Source: Candidatus Bathyarchaeota archaeon (GTDB taxonomy: Archaea; Thermoproteota; Bathyarchaeia; TCS64). Taken from it: a stretch of DNA of 16,152 bases. Shown one piece after another: positions 1-7,156 of this stretch. The stretch is from assembly GCA_030669135.1 (NCBI GenBank), contig DAOVEE010000020.1, positions 1 to 16,152 of the forward strand, written 5' to 3'. Numbering within the stretch: the first letter of the stretch is position 1; every line of letters starts with the position of its first letter. The notes under the pieces are model-generated. The model saw only the letters and a program-made list of their open reading frames with translations, did no database searches and had not been told where the DNA came from. A program made the position numbers and the translations under genes.

Positions 1-1
1 C

Positions 2-922
2 ATCGAGGACGTCAACAAGGAGGGCGGCGTCCACATAGTGAGCACACCCTACCACTTCGAGTGGAAGGGCAACAGGTTCGAGGGGCTTACCGAGGAAGAG
101 GTCAAAGCCGTGGACCCAGACATGTTCATAGTCATCTTCGACGACATCGTCCGCGTCCGCGAGCGCCTGAGCCAGGACACCCAATGGAGGGACCACAAGT
201 ACACGCTGGGCGAGATCGCCAACTGGAGGAGGGAGGAGGTGAACGGCATCTACCGCCTCGCCGAGTCCTTCACGCCGCGCCGCGAAATCCAGCTGGTGGC
301 CTACGAGAACGGGCCCAGGCTGCTAAGGGATCTGATCTATAAGCCGGGGAAGGAGACCGTGTACCTCAGCCACCCCATCACCGGCGAGGGACCGGACTTC
401 TTCAAGCGGATCACCAAGTTCCAGAAGAGCCTCAGCGAGTACTACGTCATCTACGACCCCTACCTCATCAAGGACTGGGACATCGTGGAGCAGTGGAGGG
501 ACGCCATAAACGAGACCATCGACGCCGACCAGAAGATGCCAGACACCTTCACGTTCAACATGACGTACCGTGACGGCCCCATGAGCGTCGAGTTCGACGT
601 AAAAGAGGTGGAGACGGCCATCAAGAACCTACGGTTCCAGATCATAGACAGCGACTACAAGATCATCGAAAACAGCGACATGACCGTGGTCTACCACCCC
701 CGGAAGAGCATCTCGGCGGGCGTCATGTGCGAGATGGTGTACGCCAAGAGCCTGGCGAAGCTGGTGTACGCCTACTACCCGTACGAGCCCAGCCCCTTCT
801 TCGAGTGGTACGCTACACGCATCTTCACCGACCCAGATGAGATGAGGGACTTCCTTATCAAGGAGAGCAAGATGACGGGGCAGCGGCCCCTGGACTTCTT
901 CAGCCAGCCCCCGCCCAAGTAA
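2..922 (+). CDS. P-loop nucleotide kinase-like / nucleoside 2-deoxyribosyltransferase-like fusion protein (5' partial)
   Basis: The reading frame is open from base 2 with no stop, so the GTG at 38 is most likely internal and the true start lies before the window. Numbering from that GTG, the first ~75 residues resemble the distal half of archaeal adenylate-kinase-like P-loop proteins (DPDMFIVIFDDI at 27-38, then a Trp-rich QWRDHKYTLGEIANWRREEV stretch); the Walker A region would be off the left edge. From ~107 a second domain begins with YLSHPITG (109-116) and ends with SDMTVVYHPRKSISAG and CEMVYA (213-236). That order (strand, helix, 'who is acting' Asp/Ser loop, G..E helix) is typical of the nucleoside 2-deoxyribosyltransferase-like fold; E232 would be the nucleophile equivalent. 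Role in nucleotide handling is inferred; substrate unknown. The stop lies 1 nt before the first operator of the fic gene. Confident of a real gene, moderately of the domain names. Confidence 0.75.
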   Translation: MEDVNKEGGVHIVSTPYHFEWKGNRFEGLTEEEVKAVDPDMFIVIFDDIVRVRERLSQDTQWRDHKYTLGEIANWRREEVNGIYRLAESFTPRREIQLVAYENGPRLLRDLIYKPGKETVYLSHPITGEGPDFFKRITKFQKSLSEYYVIYDPYLIKDWDIVEQWRDAINETIDADQKMPDTFTFNMTYRDGPMSVEFDVKEVETAIKNLRFQIIDSDYKIIENSDMTVVYHPRKSISAGVMCEMVYAKSLAKLVYAYYPYEPSPFFEWYATRIFTDPDEMRDFLIKESKMTGQRPLDFFSQPPPK

Positions 923-923
923 A

Positions 924-1032
924 TATCCGATACTAAATCATATCGGATAACGTGTTTTTTGATGTATCCGATACGAAAATATATCGGTAATGCTTAAATA
1001 TCGCTCTATCCGATACCTCTAAGTATCGGTAA
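924..1032. promoter_or_regulatory. Array of three phased palindromic operators in front of the fic gene
   Basis: Three dyads share one design: TATCCGATA, 8-nt spacer, TATCGG plus three A/T-rich bases. Copy 1 is 924-932/941-949 with perfect 9-bp arms. Copy 2 is 965-973/982-990 and copy 3 is 1007-1015/1024-1032, each ending TATCGGTAA. The left arm is identical in all three while the spacer sequences differ. Centres are 41 and 42 bp apart, close to four helical turns, so bound proteins would sit on one face of the DNA. Copy 2 lies just upstream of a TATA-like element and copy 3 covers the expected transcription start and touches the first ATG. This is the layout of a repressor site. The best candidate ligand is the DNA-binding domain of the Fic protein encoded next to it (inference). 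Confidence 0.85.
993..1000 (+). promoter_or_regulatory. Probable TATA box of the fic gene
   Basis: CTTAAATA lies between operators 2 and 3. An archaeal start site 24-27 nt downstream would fall near 1021-1025, inside operator 3, leaving a leader of about 20 nt to the ATG at 1045. Confidence 0.5.
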
Positions 1033-1044
1033 ATGGGTGGTGTC

Positions 1045-1977
1045 ATGTACCTGGATGAGAGAATACACAGACGCATCGTCGACAAGAAAATACGGCTTGA
1101 CGAACACAGGCCCCTGAACCAGGCGTTCCTAGAGAGGATTAGAAAGGAACTAATGATCGAGTACACGTACGACTCAAACGCCATCGAGGGAAGCACCCTC
1201 TCGCTCCACGAGACCAGGATGGTCATAGAGGAAGGCGTCACAATCGGCGAGAAACCCTTGAAGGACGTCCTCTCCGCGAAAAACCATCCGGAGGCAATCG
1301 ACTGCCTCGTAGAGCTCGTCCAGCTAGGGACGCCTCTCACAGAGAAAGTGGTGCTCACCCTTCACACGTTGGTGATGAAAGACATCAAGGACGACGCGGG
1401 GAGCTACCGAGACCACGGCGTACGGGTGGCTGGCGCGACGTTCCAACCGGCCAAGAGCAGCGAGGTGCCGCGCCTCGTAAAAGAGCTGGTCGACTTGGCG
1501 GACAGAAACATGGAGGAGCTCTCCCCCCTAGAGCTGGCGGCGGTGTTTCACCACAGGTTCGTACAGATACACCCCTTCTCCGAGGGGAACGGCAGGACGG
1601 CGAGGCTCATAATGAGCCTCATGCTCATGCAGAGGGGGTACCCATTCATCATAAACATCACCAATAGGGATAGAGGCAAGTACATACGGGGGCTCAGAGA
1701 GGCGGATCACGGCAACAGGGCGTACTTCGTGAACTTCATCGCCCGGAGCGCTGAACGCGTACTGGACATCTACCTCAACGCCATCGAGGAGCCGGACATC
1801 CTCTCGCTGAAAGAGGCAAGCGAGTTGACGCCCTACTCCCAAGAGTACCTGAGCCTCCTCGCCCGAAGAGGCAGGATAGGGGCCTTCAAGGAGGGCAGGA
1901 ACTGGTACATCTCCATGAGAGAGTTGAACAGGTACATGGAGGAGACGGGGAGTAAAGGTACGCCTGAGCCTCAGTGA
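1045..1977 (+). CDS. Fic-family AMP-transferase with N-terminal inhibitory helix and C-terminal helix-turn-helix
   Basis: Fic domains transfer AMP (less often other nucleotide parts) to hydroxyl groups of proteins. The catalytic loop HPFSEGNGRTAR is complete (H176, GNGR 181-184, R187). A flap-like YRDHGVRVAGATFQP precedes it by ~45 residues. SNAIEG at 44-49 fits the (S/T)xxxE(G/N) inhibitory motif, placed N-terminally as in class II Fic proteins, so activity is probably self-restrained by E48. Residues ~249-300 (DILSLKEASELTPYSQEYLSLLARRG then KEGRNWYISMRELNRYM) look like an excisionase/MerR-type DNA-binding domain. Start: ATG 1045 has GGTGGTG at 1036-1042; the in-frame ATG 1033 has no ribosome site and abuts operator 3. 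There is no FicA-type antitoxin gene beside it, consistent with the inhibitory helix being built in. Likely autoregulated through the three upstream palindromes. Target protein unknown. Confidence 0.92.
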   Translation: MYLDERIHRRIVDKKIRLDEHRPLNQAFLERIRKELMIEYTYDSNAIEGSTLSLHETRMVIEEGVTIGEKPLKDVLSAKNHPEAIDCLVELVQLGTPLTEKVVLTLHTLVMKDIKDDAGSYRDHGVRVAGATFQPAKSSEVPRLVKELVDLADRNMEELSPLELAAVFHHRFVQIHPFSEGNGRTARLIMSLMLMQRGYPFIINITNRDRGKYIRGLREADHGNRAYFVNFIARSAERVLDIYLNAIEEPDILSLKEASELTPYSQEYLSLLARRGRIGAFKEGRNWYISMRELNRYMEETGSKGTPEPQ

Positions 1978-2008
1978 CATCCACGATAATCAAGGAACCC
2001 TGAAACAG

Positions 2009-2015
2009 AAAAAAA
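2009..2015 (-). terminator. Poly-T terminator of the transporter-phosphoesterase operon
   Basis: A run of seven T on the minus strand begins 6 nt after the metallophosphoesterase stop, in the 43-bp gap between two convergent genes. There is no hairpin, as usual for archaeal intrinsic termination. Confidence 0.5.
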
Positions 2016-2020
2016 TGAAA

Positions 2021-4222
2021 TCAGCGTCTGGAGCGTAGGTAGCCCAGCGTCACGGCTGCGACAAGGATTCCCACGAGTAGGAACTCTCCAGGCACCGGGA
2101 TGCCTCCCCATGCGGTCTCCTCGGGCTCGCTCGGTTCCTCGACGGCCTCGACCTTCTGGTATATCACCGAAAGCTCAGTATCCGCCCCCAAATCTATTGT
2201 TCTTGATAGCTCCGTCTCGCCGTCGGCCCACCACGAGAAGCTGTACTCTTCGCCGCCGACGGTCACCGTCTCCGGCGCCGTCAATGTGTATTCCCCTGCC
2301 ATGAGCGTCTCGTAGTAGGGCGTCTCGGCGTCCTCGCCATCTACCGTGAAGGAGACCTCTATGGGCGTCGACTCCACGCTCAGTGTGTATGACTGGGGCG
2401 AGAACTCGGGAGACGTGTAGTACGCGGTGTTGCCCGCGTAGTCTGTGGCCTCAGCCTTGACTAGGATGGTCTCGCCTTGAGCCAGCGGCACTGTGAACGT
2501 GAAGGTCTTCTCGGGGAACGTTACGTCGTATTCTTCGCCGCCGAGGACAGGCTCGATGCTCGTGTCGATGGGGGTCCAGGTCAGGCCGCCGTTGGTCGAG
2601 TAAGAGGCCTCCGCCTCTTTTAGGCCCCAGCCACTGTCGCTCATGGTCAGGCTCACTGTGGGGTCTGCTCCATCATCTGCGATGATGAACTCGGCTTCGA
2701 CCGTCGGCGCCTCCTCGTCGTCTTCGGCCTTGAGGGTGACTTCGAGTACGCTCTTGGGCTCGACGTCGAAGTACGCGTCGAACACGTGGCCGGCGTCACT
2801 GGTGGCGGTCTCTACTCTCACTGGCTGTGCGCCCACGAACGTGTACTCGGTCACCGGCTTGCTGTCCGAGACCTTGAAGATGAGCCTGCCCTCGGGGAAG
2901 CCCATGTCCAGCATGTTCTCAAGGGTCACCGACACAGCGGTCTCGGTGAAGTCGTTTTCCGAGCCGTACACGTACCTGAGGTAGCCCGTGGGTATGTTGT
3001 TCGGCGGGTCGTCGAGCCTCGCCTCAGTGTATGGGTCGAATCGCAGCGTCCCGTTTTGGTGGACGGTGATTAGCCTGGTTCCGAACCTTTGCTCGGGTGG
3101 CAGCCCTCCCCCAGTGGTGGAGGTGGTGACGAAGTAGTGGCTGTCGTTCAGCACGTAGATGATGTCGCGGTGTACGTGCCCACAGAGTATGAGCCTGACG
3201 TCCTGTTCCTGGATGATGCGCAGAAGGGTCTTGGCTACTTCGAGCGGGTGGCCGTCGGTAGGGTCGGTCCACGAGGGGTACATGATGTCCTCGAGTTCCT
3301 CTATGTTCTGCCAGTCCCCGGTGATGCTTCCGCCGGTGACGGTGCCGAGATCGTCTTCGTACTCGCTGCTCAGCAGCGGGTGGTGGAAGCTGATTATCGT
3401 TACCTTGTCAGGATACTTCGACAACTGGTTCTCTGCCCACCTCAACTGCTTCTCCGTGACGGTTCCTACGCCTCTGCTGTCCAGGGCGACGAACATGAAG
3501 TCACCTATGACGACGGTGTAGTTGAGCTTCCCGCCGTACTTGGCGTATGCGGCGCCGCCGTACCCCGAGTAGTCATGGTTCCCGGGTATCAGGTAACTCG
3601 GGAACTCTAGGTTGAGCATGCTGTACTGCAGGTAAGCCCACGCCCGGGCGACGGACTCAGTCTGGACGTTATCCCCGGAGCATATACACAAGTCGGGGTC
3701 AACGAAGTTGGACTGCATTATGTACTGGCTGAATATGAGCGGCGTGATAGGCTCATGGATGTCGGTCAGATGGCTTATGGTGAAGCTCTCTGGCCACTCG
3801 TCCAACACCCAGACGCATCTGCTCTGGAATATCCCCTCGCTCGTCCCATCGCTGCTCTGGGTCAGCGTCAGGTCATACAAACCGGGATGAGTGTCGCTCG
3901 GGACGTTGAAGATCAGGACCCATTTATCGCCGTCGAAGGTGCCGTTCACGAGAGACAGGGTGTAGCGTCCATACATGGAGCCTATCTCCCCTGACCAAGC
4001 CGAGGCGTCGCCGCTCCCGGCGAGGGCCTCGGAGAGGTCCTTGACGTGCACAGGGAAGTCTCCGCCCTGAAGCACGGGCTCAGGGGCAGAAGGCAAAGGC
4101 GAGCTCATGATCTCAGCGATCTTCTGTCCAGTATAGGACTCTGCAAACGGGACTGTGCTCACTAGCCCAGTTAAAGTTAGGACAAGGAGAACCGTTACCA
4201 AAATCTGGTGTCTACTTCTCAT
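2021..4222 (-). CDS. Secreted, C-terminally anchored calcineurin-like metallophosphoesterase
   Basis: A 733-residue surface phosphoesterase. Residues ~6-27 form a signal peptide (hydrophobic LVTVLLVLTLTGL core). The two-metal catalytic domain spans ~146-385 with all motifs: D154-x-H156 (HLTDIH), GDN 183-185, GNHD 214-217, FHH 279-281 and GHVH 348-351. After it come Ig-like beta-sandwich segments (~400-690), one with the STNGGLTWTPID signature, then PGEFLLVGILVAAVTLGYLRSRR (711-733), a hydrophobic helix with a basic tail like archaeal PEF/PGF-CTERM sorting signals. It is therefore probably outside the cell and tethered. The ATG is 2 nt after the ATPase stop with GGAGGAG inside the end of that gene, so it is the last gene of the transporter operon. 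It may cleave a phosphodiester or monoester whose product is imported; the substrate cannot be read from sequence. Confidence 0.9.
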   Translation of the reverse strand: MRSRHQILVTVLLVLTLTGLVSTVPFAESYTGQKIAEIMSSPLPSAPEPVLQGGDFPVHVKDLSEALAGSGDASAWSGEIGSMYGRYTLSLVNGTFDGDKWVLIFNVPSDTHPGLYDLTLTQSSDGTSEGIFQSRCVWVLDEWPESFTISHLTDIHEPITPLIFSQYIMQSNFVDPDLCICSGDNVQTESVARAWAYLQYSMLNLEFPSYLIPGNHDYSGYGGAAYAKYGGKLNYTVVIGDFMFVALDSRGVGTVTEKQLRWAENQLSKYPDKVTIISFHHPLLSSEYEDDLGTVTGGSITGDWQNIEELEDIMYPSWTDPTDGHPLEVAKTLLRIIQEQDVRLILCGHVHRDIIYVLNDSHYFVTTSTTGGGLPPEQRFGTRLITVHQNGTLRFDPYTEARLDDPPNNIPTGYLRYVYGSENDFTETAVSVTLENMLDMGFPEGRLIFKVSDSKPVTEYTFVGAQPVRVETATSDAGHVFDAYFDVEPKSVLEVTLKAEDDEEAPTVEAEFIIADDGADPTVSLTMSDSGWGLKEAEASYSTNGGLTWTPIDTSIEPVLGGEEYDVTFPEKTFTFTVPLAQGETILVKAEATDYAGNTAYYTSPEFSPQSYTLSVESTPIEVSFTVDGEDAETPYYETLMAGEYTLTAPETVTVGGEEYSFSWWADGETELSRTIDLGADTELSVIYQKVEAVEEPSEPEETAWGGIPVPGEFLLVGILVAAVTLGYLRSRR

Positions 4223-4224
4223 AA

Positions 4225-5286
4225 TTACTCCTCCAAGGGAAGCATTATCGTATTCTTATACGGGATGTAGACCTTAAGTCTTCCACCCACAGGGGCCTCC
4301 ATCCCCGGCGGGACATCCACCAGCACCTTGTTTCCATCCACATCTAGCCTGACCTCTGTGTAGGGGCCGATGAAGGACGCCCACTCGACCTCGCCTTCAA
4401 GGACGTTCGACGGCTCGATAGGCTCATCGATGCAGTAGTTCTCGGGTCTGATGACGCAGGCGACCATGTCCCCCTGCTTGATACTGCCCGTCGAGTCGAG
4501 GCCCTGGAGCGTGATGTTCCCTATCCTCATGTGCACCCCGCCCTCGGTGGAGGTCGCCTCTCCCTCCAGCAGGGTCCCTCGGCCCATGAAGGTGGCGATG
4601 AAGATGTCTTGGGGTACGTTATAGATCTCAGTGGGGGACCCTATCTGTCTCACCTTACCATGGTTCTGTATGGCTATCCTGTCGGAGACGGACATCGCCT
4701 CCTCCTGGTCGTGGGTGACGTAGACGGTGGTGATCTTCAGGCGCCTCTGCAGCGCCTTGATCTCCTCCCGCATCTGGACCCTGAGATTGGCGTCCAGGTT
4801 GCTCAGCGGCTCGTCAAGCAGTAGCACCGCGGGGTTGATCACCAGGACTCTGGCGAGGGCGACGCGCTGCTGCTGGCCCCCGCTGAGCTGCGTGGGGAAC
4901 CGGTCCTCCATGCCTTCAAGCTCGACCTGGTCGAGGATGCCTAGCACACGTTCCTTCACCTGGTCCTTCGGGATTTTTCTCACGTTCAGCCCGTAGGCGA
5001 CGTTCTCGAATACCTTGAGGTGGGGCCACAGGGCGTAGTTCTGGAACACCATGCCCGTGTTGCGCTCAAACGAGGGAAGCCCCGTGACGTCTTGGCCGTC
5101 GAACAGCACCCGGCCCTCGGTGGGGAACTCCAGCCCAGCTATCATCCGCATGGTCGTTGTCTTCCCGCAGCCGCTAGGGCCTAGGAGGGTGAAGAACTCG
5201 CCGTCCTCGATCGTCAGGTTGACGTGGTCAGCCGCCACGACATCTCCGAAAAGTTTGGTCAGGTTTCTTAGCTCTATCTCTACCAT
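4225..5286 (-). CDS. ABC importer ATPase (FbpC/PotA-type)
   Basis: The nucleotide-binding subunit, 353 residues, a normal length for this family. Walker A GPSGCGKTT 36-44, Q-loop Q82 (VFQNYALWPH), signature LSGGQQQR 134-141, Walker B VLLLDEP with D158/E159, D-loop SNLD, and switch H192 (VYVTHDQEEA) are all intact. Residues from ~235 on form a TOBE-type beta domain that usually contacts regulators or substrate signals. It starts 3 nt after the permease stop with GGAG inside the end of that gene, so translation is probably coupled. The subfamily includes ferric iron, polyamine, thiamine, phosphonate and sugar-phosphate importers; substrate is not set by this subunit. Energises the double permease encoded just upstream. 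Confidence 0.93.
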   Translation of the reverse strand: MVEIELRNLTKLFGDVVAADHVNLTIEDGEFFTLLGPSGCGKTTTMRMIAGLEFPTEGRVLFDGQDVTGLPSFERNTGMVFQNYALWPHLKVFENVAYGLNVRKIPKDQVKERVLGILDQVELEGMEDRFPTQLSGGQQQRVALARVLVINPAVLLLDEPLSNLDANLRVQMREEIKALQRRLKITTVYVTHDQEEAMSVSDRIAIQNHGKVRQIGSPTEIYNVPQDIFIATFMGRGTLLEGEATSTEGGVHMRIGNITLQGLDSTGSIKQGDMVACVIRPENYCIDEPIEPSNVLEGEVEWASFIGPYTEVRLDVDGNKVLVDVPPGMEAPVGGRLKVYIPYKNTIMLPLEE

Positions 5287-5289
5287 CTT

Positions 5290-7146
5290 CTAGACTCCTA
5301 GGAACGATGCTTTCTGTTTCAGCACGAAGTTGCTTACCGCCATCGCCGTGATCTGGACCGTCATGAGCAGTATGCAGAGGCTCGCGCCGATGCTCACCGC
5401 GCCCACGGCGGCCGTGCCGTACACGATCTGGCTTATGAAGAAAGTGATGGGCACCCTGTCCTCCCGCAGGGCGCCCAGCGTTATGCTTGTGCTCACCTCC
5501 GCCATCGAGTAGACGAAGCTCAGCAATGCACCGCTGATGACGTTGGTCACTATCAACGGGATCACTATCTTCACGAAGGTCGTCGTCCTCGTCGCGCCCA
5601 GATTCAGGGACGCCTCCTCGAGGCTTTTATCGATCTGCTGGAGCCCCGCGTAGACGGACCTGGTCATGAACGGCAGCCGTCGAATCGTGTAGGCGATTAT
5701 CAGCAGCAGCGCCGGGTCCGTCAGCGGGTCAAGCAGGGAGCCTCTGAAGAACGGCGTCGAGAAGAACAGGAAGTAGCTGACGGCGAGGCTTACGCCGGGC
5801 ACGGAGATGGGCACCGTTGCCAGCATGTCGAGTATGTTCTTCGAAGGTATGTCTCTCTTAGAGACCACGTAAGATATGCTGGAGCCGACCAGGACCATTA
5901 TGGCGACGGCTGCGAAGGAGTAGCCCAAGCTGTTAACTATCGCCCTGGTCACGTCCTTGTTTGTCAACAGCGCCTTGAAGAACTCCCCCGTGAACCGCGT
6001 CGGCAGAGTCCCGCTGGTAGCCCAGTTGGTGGACGCGAGCACGAAGGTGCCTATCTGGGGCATCGCACCCCAGAGCACGAGCAGCAATAGGGAGAGGCAG
6101 ATAGCCGCCTGGACGCCGAGCCCCGGGGTGCGCAGCCTCGGGCTCCATCGTCCACCCTTGCTGATCATGGCGTAGCTTCGGCGGGACGTGTAGGTCTTCA
6201 CCGCCACGTAGCTCACCACCGTTATGATCATTATCAGCAGAGCCAGCGCGGAGGTCTTGGGGGAGATCTGTCCCGTACACGCCTCGGCGAAGGCCGAGTA
6301 GATCTGGTACGACGCGACGTTCTTCGCCAGGGGGTTGGCGGTCGCGCCTATGAAGCCTATGGGGGCTCCCAGGTCCTCGAGGCTGAAGATGAAGGTGATC
6401 ACGGCCCCGGCTACGAGCCCGGGCAGGAAGAGGGGGAAGGTCACCGTCCTGAACAGCCTGAACCCCGTCGCGCCCAGGTTCTCGGCCATCTCCTCGAGGC
6501 TCGGGTCTATGTTGTTCAGCGAGGCCACGACGTTCAGGTAGACTATGGGGTAGTAGGAGAGGGTCTGAGCCACCATGAGCCCTACGAGCCCGTCGACGCT
6601 TATCCTCCACGGGATTACGTGGAGGAGATCATACAGCAGGTAGTTCAGCAGCCCGAACTGGGGGTTGAACACCTTCCCGACCACGTACGCGTTCACGAAT
6701 GGCGTCGCCAGCAGCGGGATGAGCAGTATCACCCTGAATATAGATTTACCTTTGAACTCGTACCTGCCCATGATCATCGCCACAGCGATCCCTATGACGC
6801 TGCAGAGGACGGTGACGGAGAACGCCACGAAGAGGCTGTTCAATAGGATGCCGTGATCGAAGCCCCAGATGTACATGACGCCTCGTCTGACCTCGAACAT
6901 GCGGCCCCCTCGGCTCTGGAGGCTGACGTACTCGGGGCTCGTGAGTATGTCGGTGAACCATCTCAGCGATAAGTCGCCCTGAAACCTGAACCCCTGCAGA
7001 ACCAGAGAGGACAGCGGCGCGACGAGGAACGCGAGAAGGATCGTGTATGACACAAGCGTCTGGACCAGGGTGAGTGGATCTAGCTCCCTCCGCAGCTTCT
7101 CGACTTTCTCCTTGACGGAGGGAAACTCCGCCCAGCTCAGCGTCAC
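5290..7146 (-). CDS. ABC importer permease with two fused membrane domains (FbpB-like)
   Basis: One chain carries both membrane halves. Each half has a binding-protein-dependent transport domain with an EAA loop that docks the ATPase: EEMAENLGATGFRLFRTVTFP (~218-238) and LEEASLNLGATRTTTFVKIVIP (~509-530). The hydrophobic pattern suggests about 12 membrane helices, and the fusion is typical of the Fe3+/phosphonate/thiamine permease group. Start: the frame stays open to an ATG at 7212, but that would overlap the binding-protein gene by 56 nt and add a Ser/Arg/Thr-rich tail read out of its 3' end. GTG 7146 lies 10 nt after the TAG at 7157 and has AGGGG 7 nt upstream, so I use it (618 residues). 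Second gene of the operon. Confidence 0.9.
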   Translation of the reverse strand: MTLSWAEFPSVKEKVEKLRRELDPLTLVQTLVSYTILLAFLVAPLSSLVLQGFRFQGDLSLRWFTDILTSPEYVSLQSRGGRMFEVRRGVMYIWGFDHGILLNSLFVAFSVTVLCSVIGIAVAMIMGRYEFKGKSIFRVILLIPLLATPFVNAYVVGKVFNPQFGLLNYLLYDLLHVIPWRISVDGLVGLMVAQTLSYYPIVYLNVVASLNNIDPSLEEMAENLGATGFRLFRTVTFPLFLPGLVAGAVITFIFSLEDLGAPIGFIGATANPLAKNVASYQIYSAFAEACTGQISPKTSALALLIMIITVVSYVAVKTYTSRRSYAMISKGGRWSPRLRTPGLGVQAAICLSLLLLVLWGAMPQIGTFVLASTNWATSGTLPTRFTGEFFKALLTNKDVTRAIVNSLGYSFAAVAIMVLVGSSISYVVSKRDIPSKNILDMLATVPISVPGVSLAVSYFLFFSTPFFRGSLLDPLTDPALLLIIAYTIRRLPFMTRSVYAGLQQIDKSLEEASLNLGATRTTTFVKIVIPLIVTNVISGALLSFVYSMAEVSTSITLGALREDRVPITFFISQIVYGTAAVGAVSIGASLCILLMTVQITAMAVSNFVLKQKASFLGV

Positions 7147-7156
7147 AGCGTTTCCC

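Noticed and set aside
924..1032. Regularly spaced repeats resembling a mini CRISPR array.
   Set aside because: Each repeat is an internal dyad with a fixed 8-nt centre, repeats are degenerate on the right arm, intervals are only ~16 bp, and there are no cas genes; an operator array fits much better.
3089..3610. Long plus-strand open frame opposite the metallophosphoesterase.
   Set aside because: No family features and no own promoter or ribosome site; the antisense frame encodes all catalytic motifs of a known enzyme.
5933..6610. Long open frame on the minus strand, shifted inside the permease gene (225 codons).
   Set aside because: Its product is Arg/Pro/His/Gly-rich, typical of a GC-rich shifted frame, and the overlapped permease is clearly the real gene.
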